Source of the DNA: a bacterium (Candidatus Blackallbacteria) CG13_big_fil_rev_8_21_14_2_50_49_14 | Lineage (GTDB): Bacteria; Cyanobacteriota; Sericytochromatia; UBA7694 | Assembly: GCA_002783405.1 (NCBI GenBank) | Contig: PFGG01000007.1 | Location: 1-64,000, forward strand | Direction of reading: 5' to 3' | Length of the DNA: 64,000 nucleotides | In this document: piece by piece, positions 1 through 7,297 of the stretch | How the letters are laid out: each line of letters opens with the position of its first letter | How positions within the stretch are numbered: the first letter of the stretch is position 1 | Position numbers and translations under genes: made by a program | Notes under the pieces: generated by a model | What the model was told of the DNA's origin: nothing | What the model saw: the letters and a program-made list of their open reading frames with translations, nothing else | Database searches by the model: none

Positions 1-68
1 TTTTGCTTTTTCAAGCAAGCCCTCAATGTCCATCTAACACGCCAAAACGCAACTTATCCTGTTTCCGT

Positions 69-161
69 ATAACTCCACAAATCGGAGAATTATCTACCTG
101 GTGTTTTTGTGCCAGAAGAATTCATCGCTTTCTGGATAACTCCACATATTGGAGAATTATC
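69..161. repeat. Pair of 26-bp imperfect palindromes (candidate recombinase sites)
   Basis: Copies lie at 69-94 and 136-161 in the same orientation, 67 bp apart, identical at 24 of 26 positions. Read on the minus strand, each has an arm GATAATTCTCC, a 7-bp centre and an inverted arm GGAGTTAT. Two inverted arms around a 6-8 bp centre is the geometry of a simple tyrosine-recombinase core site. Both copies run on into TTATMCRGAAA, and the site at 432-440 continues similarly (TTATACAGAAAG on the minus strand). They lie upstream of a broken integrase, where integron cassettes would lie. A role as recombination sites is inferred; they could also be ordinary hairpins. Confidence 0.5.
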
Positions 162-191
162 AACTCAAACGCCCTGTTCCTGCCATCACAT

Positions 192-344
192 CTATTCAGA
201 AATCAGAGAATAAAAAATTACATCCTTAGGATACAATTCATTCGAAAAAGAATCAAGCCCAGTTAAGAGCCCCCTTAAATCGTCATATAAATACAAATTT
301 TTAACAAAAATCGATTTTTTGTTAAAATGTATTTTTATTGTCAT
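192..344 (-). CDS. Possible 50-aa protein, candidate integron cassette gene
   Basis: The ATG at 344 follows a purine-rich GGGGTGAAAAT on the minus strand, a plausible ribosome binding site, and the frame runs 50 codons to a TAG. The product begins MTIKIHFNKKSIFV and ends YSLISE; I recognise no family. It points away from the broken integrase gene, as cassette genes do in integrons, and lies between the attI-like site and the paired palindromes. The long hairpin at 289-334 falls inside its first codons, which would be unusual for an expressed gene. It may be chance coding. Confidence 0.25.
   Translation of the reverse strand: MTIKIHFNKKSIFVKNLYLYDDLRGLLTGLDSFSNELYPKDVIFYSLISE
289..334. repeat. 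Long AT-rich inverted repeat (hairpin)
   Basis: The arm at 289-311 (AAATACA, then AATTTTTAACAAAAAT) pairs with the arm at 314-334 (ATTTTTTGTTAAAA, then TGTATTT), with a 2-nt loop and a 2-nt bulge. That gives about 21 paired bases. No T-run follows outside the stem, so it does not look like a classic terminator. It could be a folded single-stranded recombination substrate, an IS-end remnant or a cruciform. Confidence 0.6.
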
Positions 345-392
345 ATTTTCACCCCCCGCCAGCCTGGTAAAATCGCGCATATCCTACAACTC

Positions 393-431
393 AAAGTGTT
401 GAATTCTTCCTCTTGCAGAATTCAACACTTT
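393..431. repeat. Perfect 15-bp inverted repeat upstream of the integrase remnant
   Basis: AAAGTGTTGAATTCT at 393-407 is exactly complementary to AGAATTCAACACTTT at 417-431, with a 9-nt spacer. The right arm is followed immediately by the attI-like arms at 432. On the minus strand the same junction (TTATACAGAAAG, TGAATTCT) partly repeats next to the palindrome at 136-161, so this sequence has been copied or recombined with the upstream repeats. Confidence 0.7.
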
Positions 432-463
432 CTGTATAACATGAGTATACAGAGATTATACAG
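432..463. other. attI-like site: inverted arms plus an extra direct arm
   Basis: CTGTATA (432-438), a 7-bp centre and TATACAG (446-452) form a simple inverted pair, and a third arm TATACAG follows at 457-463. Known attI sites combine a core of two inverted integrase-binding arms with extra direct arms, and lie directly upstream of intI. Here the third arm ends 14 bp before the ATG of an integron-integrase-like gene. The layout is seen; the function is inferred, and a transcriptional operator would look similar. Confidence 0.4.
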
Positions 464-477
464 AGGAGAGAAGACAG

Positions 478-963
478 ATGTTGGCAGAAAAACAAGAAAC
501 AATCAAAACGCTAATGCCTGCATACCGCAAACTTTTAAGCACAAAAAGCATACACCCCCGCAACCACTTTTTCTACCAGCGCTGGCTGCGCTTGTATCTG
601 GAGTATTGCCAGCAAGAGCAATGCTCACCACTTACTCAGAACAGATTGCGCCTTTTCTCGACCAAATTGCCCCACTCTTGAAATCTGATTTTCTCAGAAA
701 CCAGGCCAAAGAAGCAGTGCTCTTGGGCATTACTATGTTTCGCCCCACCCAGCCCCCAGCGTCTGGCCATGCTCAATAAACGGGCCTCGGCCCACAGTTT
801 CAGGCACAGTTTTGCCTCCCATTTGCTCCAGGCCAATGTGGATATCCGCACGATACAAGAATTGCTTGGCCACTCTGATTTGCGCACGACCCTGATCTAT
901 ACCCACACCGTTCCCAGCAGCACCTTGAAAGCGGCGATCAGCCCCCTCGATCTTGAGTCTTAG
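478..963 (+). pseudogene. Degraded integron-integrase-like tyrosine recombinase
   Basis: The 5' part (478-681) encodes a phage-integrase SAM-like N-terminal domain (HFFYQRWLRLYLEYCQQEQ, residues about 25-43). It hits a stop at 679, but the similarity continues in another frame ([13 protein letters not shown]), so a frameshift lies near 675. From about 769 the catalytic C-terminus resumes: [32 protein letters not shown] and a terminal SPLD. It keeps the Arg of HxxR, the His of LLGH and the Tyr nucleophile. About 150 residues of core, including the first catalytic Arg, are missing. The DIRT..LLGHSD, IYTH and SPLD features are typical of integron integrases. The start follows AGAGGAGAG at 464-472. 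The gene cannot make active enzyme. Confidence 0.8.
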
Positions 964-964
964 C

Positions 965-1066
965 CTGCATCGCGTTGCTTCCATTGGTGTGAATGCCCAT
1001 GCCTGCGATGACGAAGCGGCAGAGCGCCTCTGGGCCCTCAGTGAAGAGCTGCTCTCAGCGCGCTGA
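965..1066 (+). pseudogene. Orphan 3' end of a short-chain dehydrogenase gene
   Basis: Immediately after the recombinase stop, a frame ending in TGA at 1064-1066 reads like the last 30 residues of retinol-dehydrogenase-type short-chain dehydrogenases, which end in an acidic stretch followed by RLWELSEELV-like sequence (here DDEAAERLWALSEELL). No upstream Rossmann domain or start exists in the window; the recombinase occupies that place. This suggests that an insertion or deletion joined the integrase to the tail of an older gene. The match rests on recall of the family's C-terminus only. Confidence 0.4.
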
Positions 1067-1119
1067 GCCTGCCCGAACCCTTGACGTGGGCCCCCGCTTC
1101 AGGGGATGATAAGAAAGTT

Positions 1120-1596
1120 ATGAGCGCAGAACATCTTACACATTCCCATTCACACCCCGATGCCAGTCACAGGCTTGAGCAGGCTTTGGATCTGCTCAAA
1201 GAGGCACGTCTGAAACTGACCCGCCCACGCAAAGCCCTGATTGAGGTTTTGGTGCGGGAACATGGGCCTTTCACGATTGAAGAACTGGCCCAAAAGATCC
1301 ACGATACCCCCTGCGACCCCGCCACGATTTACCGCAATATGGACGCCTTTGAAGATTTAAACCTGGTGCGCCAATGTGATTTTGGCGATGGCATGGCCCG
1401 CTACGAAATGATTGGGGCCGACGAAGAACATCACCACCATATTATCTGCCGCAAATGCCGCAAGCTGGAACTGATCGATCTCTGTTTTGTTAAAGAATTG
1501 GAGAAACTTGTGCGCGATCGCGGCTATATTCAGGTCAACCACAGCCTGGAGTTTTATGGCATTTGTGCCGACTGTCAGGCAAAATCAGGGAAGTAG
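1120..1596 (+). CDS. Fur-family metal-dependent repressor (Fur/Zur/PerR type)
   Basis: The 158-residue product has a winged-helix DNA-binding half (LTRPRKALIEVL, then PATIYRNMDAFEDLNLV) and a dimerisation/metal half. The metal half has HHHHIICRKC, the usual His cluster plus first CxxC, and a second CxxC near the end (CADC), together a structural zinc site. The N-terminus is unusually His-rich (HLTHSHSHPDASH). Proteins of this family bind Fe, Zn or Mn and repress uptake or peroxide-defence genes. Which metal is sensed cannot be told from sequence alone. The ATG at 1120 was preferred over a TTG at 1081. No obvious target operon adjoins it; it converges with the next gene, overlapping it by 12 bp. 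Confidence 0.85.
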   Translation: MSAEHLTHSHSHPDASHRLEQALDLLKEARLKLTRPRKALIEVLVREHGPFTIEELAQKIHDTPCDPATIYRNMDAFEDLNLVRQCDFGDGMARYEMIGADEEHHHHIICRKCRKLELIDLCFVKELEKLVRDRGYIQVNHSLEFYGICADCQAKSGK

Positions 1597-2343
1597 CCAA
1601 GCCGCTTTCAGGGCCTGGTATTCTGCCTCGGGCATTTGCACCAGAATCGGGTTTTTGGATTGATCCAGCCAATGCAGCAGGATCTCAATATTTTGTTTAG
1701 AAAGTGCAGTGCAACCAGAAGTACCACTGCCATCCCCTTTCCAGAGATGCACAAAGATGCACGAGCCTGAAACCCGGTCGGGGGGCGTATTGTGTTCCAC
1801 GAAAAGGCCCCAGCGATAGGCTCCTTCATCGCGAAGGGCATCCAGCTTCATATTTTCATTGTCGCCGTCATGCTTCCAGTCGCGCTTGACCTGGTTCTGC
1901 TCCACAATCTGGTTATAATAAACCGATTCACGGGCCCCAATGCAGCGGGTCTCATCCTGCAGCAGCAGATAGGGCATTTTCAGCCAGGGTTTGACCGTTT
2001 CAGGCCGGGCCAACCCAAAGACCGTGCCCAGGCGAAAAACCCCAGCTGGGGCGCGTTTATCCCCTTCTTTGCGAAAAGCCTCTGGGGCCGCCAGGGCCTT
2101 GGAATGCAGCCCCTGGCCCCAACCCATGCCTTTTTTGCCCACAACCACGGGCATTGCTGAGCCCACGGCCTGCCAGGCTGTTTCGCTATTCGGGCGTTCA
2201 AAGCGTTGCAGTTTTGCCGGTACAGCGTTCCAATCGGCGCTAATCACGCGCAGCATTTGCTGCGATTGGGGGGGAATCGGGTTTTCAGGCAAGGGGCTGA
2301 GCAGGCCCAGACTCAGTGCCAAACCAGCAAGCAGGCCTGTCAT
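1585..2343 (-). CDS. Exported L,D-transpeptidase (YkuD-like) domain protein
   Basis: The 252-residue protein begins with a hydrophobic stretch (GLLAGLALSLGLL) that may export it. Its C-terminal half has the YkuD-type active-site block: CIFVHLWKGDG followed by GTSGCTALS, matching the family's H...SxGC pattern with the catalytic Cys near residue 209. A segment KRAPAGVFRLG resembles the family's substrate-loop region. Such enzymes cross-link peptidoglycan or attach proteins to it. It is last in the ruvX-aspS operon and its ATG overlaps the preceding stop by 4 bp (ATGA), so translation is probably coupled. The signal region lacks a clear basic start, so export is likely but not certain. Confidence 0.75.
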   Translation of the reverse strand: MTGLLAGLALSLGLLSPLPENPIPPQSQQMLRVISADWNAVPAKLQRFERPNSETAWQAVGSAMPVVVGKKGMGWGQGLHSKALAAPEAFRKEGDKRAPAGVFRLGTVFGLARPETVKPWLKMPYLLLQDETRCIGARESVYYNQIVEQNQVKRDWKHDGDNENMKLDALRDEGAYRWGLFVEHNTPPDRVSGSCIFVHLWKGDGSGTSGCTALSKQNIEILLHWLDQSKNPILVQMPEAEYQALKAAWLLP

Positions 2344-4298
2344 AGGCTTTCCACAGGCACTTCAAACTGCTCAAAAAACTGGCGGCGCATGGGCTCAAGA
2401 TATTTATCCCGCAATTTGGGCAGAAAATCTTGCAGGGTATTGCGCAACTCTTCAATCAGCTCGGGTTTTTCAAGCTTCAAACCACAGTAATTGAGCAGGC
2501 TGCTGTACCAGCCCTCCCAGGTTAAATCAAGCAGAATACCGGCCTCATGGCTGCGTTTGGGCTGAAGCTCCTGCACAAAAACCTCCACCAGCCCCGCCAG
2601 CATACCCCGCGCCAATTCCAAGAGCTGGGGCACTTCACTGCCCCCCTCCTGCAAGATAAAATGGGCGAGTTCATACACAAACCAGGTCAGGCGATCCGCA
2701 GGCAGATAGGCAAACGACTGCATCGCCTCGTGAATCGTGGTCTGGGCCACGGCCTCAAGCTGCAAGCGCTCTGAGCGACCCCGTTGAAAGACCTGTTGCA
2801 CAAAACGCTCAATCCGCTTCAGGGTAGGCGCATTCAGGGTTGGGCGTTGCTCCTTGCGCAGCACATCCTTGCGCCAGCGCTCCTGAACATGCTGCCCAAA
2901 CTGCGAAGTGCGCAGGGTATTTTCAGCGGGAATCTTGCTGTGACTGAGCAGCAGATCCGAAATCTGCTGGGTGGCCAGGGTAAACGAGACCCCTTTGCCG
3001 GTTTCATTTAAATGCCCAAAGCCTTTGCTGGTATCGGGCAAGACGATTTGGTTGGCAAAAACCGAGCTGCCGTGAAACACGCCATAGACATCGCGCATCA
3101 CACTGCGGGCCCAGCCTTTGTTGAGGATATAAAAGACAAATTCCCAGTCAAAAGGGCTTAAATTCTTAACCGTATACTGGTCAGAGCGGGTCAGCGAAGC
3201 GCGCAGAAAATTGCGGATCAGTTTATTGGCACTCCATTCCAACGAAATCCGGTCAAACAGAAAACTCTGCTGCTGGTTTTCAAGCCGTTTCAAAGCCTGT
3301 TCCTGAATCGCGAAAAAGGAATTCGAGCTGCAGAACATATAATAAATCACGGCGGTCAGAATTTTTTCAAGCGCGGGTTCTGGCTCCGTTACCATCAAAC
3401 GCAGTTCTTCGGTTAAATGGGGCAGGGGAACATCGGTCAGCAGTTTTAAGTGCAGCAAAATACTGAAATAGCGCAAAAACACTTCCTGAGAGTGGTGGGG
3501 CAGCACATAGGCGCTGTAGCGCAGCATGTCTTTGATCGACAGGCCCTGCATCAGTTCGGCCAGATAAAAGGGGCTGCTCTCATCCTGCCAATGTTCAAGC
3601 AGGGCGTAAAGCGGGGGCAACCACTGAATCAAGGTATCTGCCTGGCTGTGAAAATCTGGAATCCGCTCGGTTTCAATCATCACCTCACGCACCGAGCGGG
3701 GCTGGGGCAATTGAATCGAATCGGGCAGCGAGGAAAGGGTTTGGGTCAGCCGTTTCGGCGAGACCAGCTTATCGACGGGCTCAAAGGTCAATTGCGAAAT
3801 ATCTGGCAATTCTGAAGTGCGCGCCAGCTTGATCGCCAGGGGGCGGCGTCTGCGGCGGGGTACGGCCTGCTGCGGCCGGTTGCGCAGTTCCAGCAAGACC
3901 TCGTCCACCACCAGCCGAATCGAACGGTAGGCTTCGCGGGAGGGGTGGCTGCGCAATTGCTGGGCCGAAATATCCTGAATCTGGTAGAGCAGCGAGCGCA
4001 ACACCGAAACCCGGTGGTCTTCAGCGTTCAGCACTTCCCAAAGCTCATGCCTAAACTCGCCAAGATTGCCATCTTCTTTGGCATAACGCGCCAGCACCAT
4101 CTTGGCGAGGGTTTGCAGCAATTCTTCTTCGGCAACCGTCTCGGGGGTGCGCGCCACAATCTCCAGCAGCGAAGGAATCGAAAAACCACTGAGTGCAGAA
4201 GCCAGCTGGGTTGGGGCACGTTCGTCCCAATTCGAGGCGATCGCAGAGACGGTCTCTGTGAGGCGATCAATTTCCTGCCGGGTTTCTTCTTCGTGCAC
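2340..4298 (-). CDS. Unrecognised 652-aa helical protein
   Basis: I recognise no family. The protein is mostly predicted helix, with no signal peptide and no clear transmembrane segment. It is acidic at the N-terminus (MHEEETRQEIDRL), has a basic run PRRRRRP near residue 150, and has conserved-looking aromatic segments such as LSPFDWEFVFYILNKGW near residue 385. The start is GTG at 4298, 14 bp after aspS, with only a weak ribosome binding site, so coupling to aspS is likely. It sits between aspS and an L,D-transpeptidase and resembles in style the other long helical proteins of this window (24.9, 31.8, 48.8 kb). A scaffold role is possible but unproven. Confidence 0.8.
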   Translation of the reverse strand: MHEEETRQEIDRLTETVSAIASNWDERAPTQLASALSGFSIPSLLEIVARTPETVAEEELLQTLAKMVLARYAKEDGNLGEFRHELWEVLNAEDHRVSVLRSLLYQIQDISAQQLRSHPSREAYRSIRLVVDEVLLELRNRPQQAVPRRRRRPLAIKLARTSELPDISQLTFEPVDKLVSPKRLTQTLSSLPDSIQLPQPRSVREVMIETERIPDFHSQADTLIQWLPPLYALLEHWQDESSPFYLAELMQGLSIKDMLRYSAYVLPHHSQEVFLRYFSILLHLKLLTDVPLPHLTEELRLMVTEPEPALEKILTAVIYYMFCSSNSFFAIQEQALKRLENQQQSFLFDRISLEWSANKLIRNFLRASLTRSDQYTVKNLSPFDWEFVFYILNKGWARSVMRDVYGVFHGSSVFANQIVLPDTSKGFGHLNETGKGVSFTLATQQISDLLLSHSKIPAENTLRTSQFGQHVQERWRKDVLRKEQRPTLNAPTLKRIERFVQQVFQRGRSERLQLEAVAQTTIHEAMQSFAYLPADRLTWFVYELAHFILQEGGSEVPQLLELARGMLAGLVEVFVQELQPKRSHEAGILLDLTWEGWYSSLLNYCGLKLEKPELIEELRNTLQDFLPKLRDKYLEPMRRQFFEQFEVPVESL

Positions 4299-4312
4299 TC
4301 AGTCGCTCACTT

Positions 4313-6097
4313 TCAATTCTGGGGTTTGCTGGGCATCACCGTGCGCAGATGCAATTCTTCAAGCTGCTCGCGAGAGGCCGTGCCGGGGGCTTCCGTCATC
4401 AGGCAGCTGGCGGCCTGGGTTTTCGGGAAGGCAATCACTTCACGGATTGTTTCCTGACCCGTCATCAGCATCACGAGGCGATCCAGGCCATAGCCCATGC
4501 CACCGTGGGGAGGCGCGCCATATTCAAAGGCCCCCAGCATAAAGCCGAATTTGCTCTGGGCTTCTTCTTCGGGAATACGCATGGCCTGAAAGATTTTTTC
4601 CTGCAAATCGCGGTTGTGCACACGAACACTGCCGCTCGACATTTCCACGCCATTGATCACCAAATCATAGGCCTGGGCGCGCACAGCGCCGGGGTCGCTG
4701 AAGAGCAGATCCATATGTTCAGGTTTGGGCGAAGTAAAGGGGTGGTGTTGGGCTTGCCAATTGCCACTCTGTTCATCCCATTCAAACATCGGGAAGGCGT
4801 TGACCCAGAGAATATCCCAACGGCTGTGGTCAATCAGATTGAAGCGTTGGCCCAGATCAAGGCGCAGGCGGCCCAAAACATCGTGAACCACCTTGGCCTT
4901 ATCTGCCATCATGATCACGATATCTCCGGTCTGGGCTCCTGAAGTGCTTTGAATCGCGCTCAGCTCGGCTTCGCTAAAGAATTTAGACACAGGCGAAGTC
5001 AGGCCTTCGGGTTTGTAAATAAACCAAACCAGGCCTTTGCCACCATAGCGGATGCTGCGGCTGCGCAGTTGATCCAATTCATTGCGGGTCATTTGATCGG
5101 CAGCGCCTTCCAGGCGAATGCCCTTGATCAGCCCGCCGCCCTGGGCCACCGAGGCAAAGGCTTGGAAATCTACACTTTTCATGATCTCGGTAAAATCTAC
5201 AAATTCCAGGCCAAAGCGGGTATCCGGTTTGTCAGAGCCATAGCGGTTCATGGCATCGTCATAGCTCAAAACGGGCAAGGGCAAGGGAATCTCCACATTC
5301 AAAACTTCTTTGAAGAGATGGGCAATCAGGCCCTCGTTCATGCTGCGCACGTCCTGCTCGTCCACAAAGGACATTTCCAAATCCAATTGGGTAAATTCAG
5401 GCTGACGGTCGGCGCGCAGGTCTTCATCGCGGAAGCAGCGGGCAATCTGAAAATAACGCTCCATGCCCGAAACCATCAGAATCTGTTTGTAGATTTGCGG
5501 GGATTGGGGCAAGGCATAGAAATGGCCAGGATGCACGCGGCTGGGCACGAGGTAATCGCGGGCGCCCTCGGGGGTGGTTTTGATCAGCATCGGGGTTTCA
5601 ATTTCATAAAAGCCCTTGTCTGAAAGATAATTGCGAATCACTTGGGTCACGCGGTGACGCACTTTCAGGCGCTCCTGGACCTTGGGGCGACGCAAATCCA
5701 GATAGCGGTATTTCAGGCGCAGAGGCTCATCGATATTCAAATCGTCATCAATTTCAAAGGGCGGGGTTTTGGCAGTATTCAGAATTTCAAGCGCCTCAAC
5801 CTTAATTTCCAGGCGGCCGGTGGGGCGATCTTCGTTAATTTTATCTGCGTCTCTTTCTTGAATACGGCCTTGGGCGGCCACTACAAATTCATTGCGCAGG
5901 CGATCCGCAGCGCCATGGGCTTCTGGATTGACCTGGGGGTCCATGACCAGCTGAATCAGGCCTGAGCCATCGCGCAGGTCTACAAAGACCACGCCACCGT
6001 GGTCGCGGCGGCTTTGTACCCAGCCACAAACCGTGACGGTTTCTCCCAGGGGGGCCTGGAGCAAAGCTGTTGCCATATGGGTGCGTTTCAATTTCAT
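4313..6097 (-). CDS. aspS: Aspartyl-tRNA synthetase
   Basis: This class II synthetase charges tRNA with aspartate in the cytoplasm. At 594 residues it matches the bacterial form, which carries a GAD insertion. The N-terminal OB-fold anticodon-binding domain is visible (VTVCGWVQSRRDHGG, near residue 20). Class II motif 2 reads FRDEDLRADRQPEFTQLD (near residue 225) and motif 3 reads GYGLDRLVMLMTGQ (near residue 540), followed by the bacterial signature VIAFPKTQAASC. Its ATG overlaps the end of ruvX (ATGA) and follows AGGAA, so the two are co-translated. I cannot tell whether it is a discriminating enzyme or one that also charges tRNA-Asn; that depends on gatCAB elsewhere. Confidence 0.97.
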   Translation of the reverse strand: MKLKRTHMATALLQAPLGETVTVCGWVQSRRDHGGVVFVDLRDGSGLIQLVMDPQVNPEAHGAADRLRNEFVVAAQGRIQERDADKINEDRPTGRLEIKVEALEILNTAKTPPFEIDDDLNIDEPLRLKYRYLDLRRPKVQERLKVRHRVTQVIRNYLSDKGFYEIETPMLIKTTPEGARDYLVPSRVHPGHFYALPQSPQIYKQILMVSGMERYFQIARCFRDEDLRADRQPEFTQLDLEMSFVDEQDVRSMNEGLIAHLFKEVLNVEIPLPLPVLSYDDAMNRYGSDKPDTRFGLEFVDFTEIMKSVDFQAFASVAQGGGLIKGIRLEGAADQMTRNELDQLRSRSIRYGGKGLVWFIYKPEGLTSPVSKFFSEAELSAIQSTSGAQTGDIVIMMADKAKVVHDVLGRLRLDLGQRFNLIDHSRWDILWVNAFPMFEWDEQSGNWQAQHHPFTSPKPEHMDLLFSDPGAVRAQAYDLVINGVEMSSGSVRVHNRDLQEKIFQAMRIPEEEAQSKFGFMLGAFEYGAPPHGGMGYGLDRLVMLMTGQETIREVIAFPKTQAASCLMTEAPGTASREQLEELHLRTVMPSKPQN

Positions 6098-6588
6098 GCT
6101 TCTATTCCTGTTATCTCGTTTGTCGTGATTTGCTTTTGTCTTGCGGCATTGGCCTTTTCCCGCAGGGCTTCCTGATCGATAAAATCCTGAAGAATTTTAA
6201 CCGCCGCCACCTGATCGATCATCGCCTTGCGCTTGCGTTTTTTCATGCCGGTGGCAAGCATTTGCTCCTGCGCGAATTCGCTGCTGTGGCTCTCGTCGAT
6301 AAAGTGAAGTTCAAGATCTGGAAATTCCTGATGGATACGATTTGCAGCCCCCTTGCTGTAACGGGCCTGTTCAGTCATTTCACCATTGCCGCCCAAAGGC
6401 AGGCCCACCACGATTTGTTTGGCCTGAAATTCCTGCAGAATTTTTGCAAGTTCTGCCAGATCGTCTTTCCAGGATTTACGTTGAATCGTCGTGACCGGGC
6501 GCGCGAACCAACCCATGGGATCGCTGACTGCGATGCCGATGGTGCGGGTTCCTACATCCAGGCCGAGTACTCGGGGTTTGGGTTGCAT
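6094..6588 (-). CDS. ruvX: Pre-16S rRNA nuclease / Holliday junction resolvase-like YqgF
   Basis: The 164-residue RNase H-fold protein finishes the 5' end of 16S rRNA in bacteria. Family motifs are in order: VLGLDVGTRTIGIAVSDP (near residue 7, catalytic Asp), IVVGLPLGGNG (near residue 60), IDESHSS (near residue 97, where the usual DERxxT keeps its acidic residues but has Ser in place of Arg), and DQVAAVKIL (near residue 124, last catalytic Asp). It is the first gene of a minus-strand operon with aspS, overlapping it by 4 bp. A basic C-terminal tail (NAARQKQ) extends beyond the usual end. The promoter must lie in the 247-bp divergent gap upstream. Confidence 0.92.
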   Translation of the reverse strand: MQPKPRVLGLDVGTRTIGIAVSDPMGWFARPVTTIQRKSWKDDLAELAKILQEFQAKQIVVGLPLGGNGEMTEQARYSKGAANRIHQEFPDLELHFIDESHSSEFAQEQMLATGMKKRKRKAMIDQVAAVKILQDFIDQEALREKANAARQKQITTNEITGIEA

Positions 6589-6679
6589 TGGTTACTCCAG
6601 CGGGGGCTCGTTCAGGCATGAATTTATGCAAACTCCCTGAACACACTATTTTAACCCGGATTGCGTTGAGTCGGAAATG

Positions 6680-6691
6680 CGTTTGCAAACG
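6680..6691. promoter_or_regulatory. 12-bp perfect palindrome in a divergent promoter region
   Basis: CGTTTGCAAACG is fully palindromic and lies between the divergent ruvX and 6836 genes. Symmetric CG-TTGCAA-CG sites are typical of LacI/GalR-type operators. No regulator of that family is visible nearby, so this is only a candidate operator. Confidence 0.35.
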
Positions 6692-6745
6692 AAGCAGCTC
6701 AGACAGGGCTCACACAAGCCTTTACAAAACAGCTTTGCAATGTGA

Positions 6746-6782
6746 GCAAGTTATCAGTCAGCCTGTGAGCAGACTAACTTGC
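6746..6782 (+). promoter_or_regulatory. Hairpin in the leader of the 6836 gene
   Basis: GCAAGTTA...GTC at 6746-6759 pairs with GACTAACTTGC at 6772-6782, an 11-bp stem with a 3-nt bulge. TGTGAGCA is repeated within it (6741 and 6764). It ends 53 bp before the start codon and could affect mRNA stability or bind a regulator. No effect can be shown from sequence. Confidence 0.35.
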
Positions 6783-6835
6783 CTATTCGTCAAGATCGGT
6801 TTGAATAGAGGTATCACACGCAAGAGGTAAATGGG

Positions 6836-7297
6836 ATGCAAGTAGACAAAGCCGCCTGTTTTCAATTGGTACAGAGTCTCTGGGGGGGAATTCACGAGCG
6901 AATCCAGCGACTGAATACGGTTCACGACAAACGCAGGGTTTTAAAACAAGCCCACAGCCAGCTCATGCAAGAGCTTCCTCTCCCCAGTGGCAGCCCCAAC
7001 CAGCAGAAGGCCCTTGAAATATTAAGAGCCCAGGCCTGCATAGAATTGTTTTGCAAGCGTCGGATAGAAAAGCTCAAGGCCTCTGCTTTGCCCGATGCAC
7101 AGAAACAGAATCTGATTGCAGATTTGGCTCTGAATTTAAGCCAGTCTCAAGCTCGCCTCTCAGCCCAGTGGCCCGTTTTAACCCCCGAAGAAGAAGAAAT
7201 TCTGCCCCTGCTTTTGATGCGCCAAAGCCTTGAAGAAGAGTTTTCAATGCTCTGGATGCAGCTCAAAAAAGAGGCAGACCGTCAGGAAATTGCCTAG
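6836..7297 (+). CDS. Unrecognised 153-aa helical cytoplasmic protein
   Basis: The ATG at 6836 follows AGAGGT by 7 nt, a good ribosome binding site. The product is almost entirely helical, with heptad-like stretches (CFQLVQSLWGGIHERIQRL and RQSLEEEFSMLWMQLKKEA), no signal peptide and no membrane segment. I recognise no family. The first residues (LVQSLWGGIHERIQ) loosely recall flagellar chaperone-like helices, but that is weak. It stands alone, divergent from ruvX, and overlaps the 3' end of the next convergent gene by 4 bp. Confidence 0.75.
   Translation: MQVDKAACFQLVQSLWGGIHERIQRLNTVHDKRRVLKQAHSQLMQELPLPSGSPNQQKALEILRAQACIELFCKRRIEKLKASALPDAQKQNLIADLALNLSQSQARLSAQWPVLTPEEEEILPLLLMRQSLEEEFSMLWMQLKKEADRQEIA

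Noticed and set aside
3-266. Open frame of 87 codons on the plus strand at the left edge
   Set aside because: It runs across both palindromic repeats, has no ribosome binding site and gives a protein of no recognisable composition.
432-463. LexA-like box (CTGT...ACAG)
   Set aside because: The two half sites are 13 bp apart instead of the 8 bp required, and the third arm fits the attI-like reading better.
3945-5623. Long plus-strand frames opposite the 2340 gene and aspS
   Set aside because: They are antisense shadows; aspS motifs settle the coding strand, and the shadows have no starts with ribosome binding sites.
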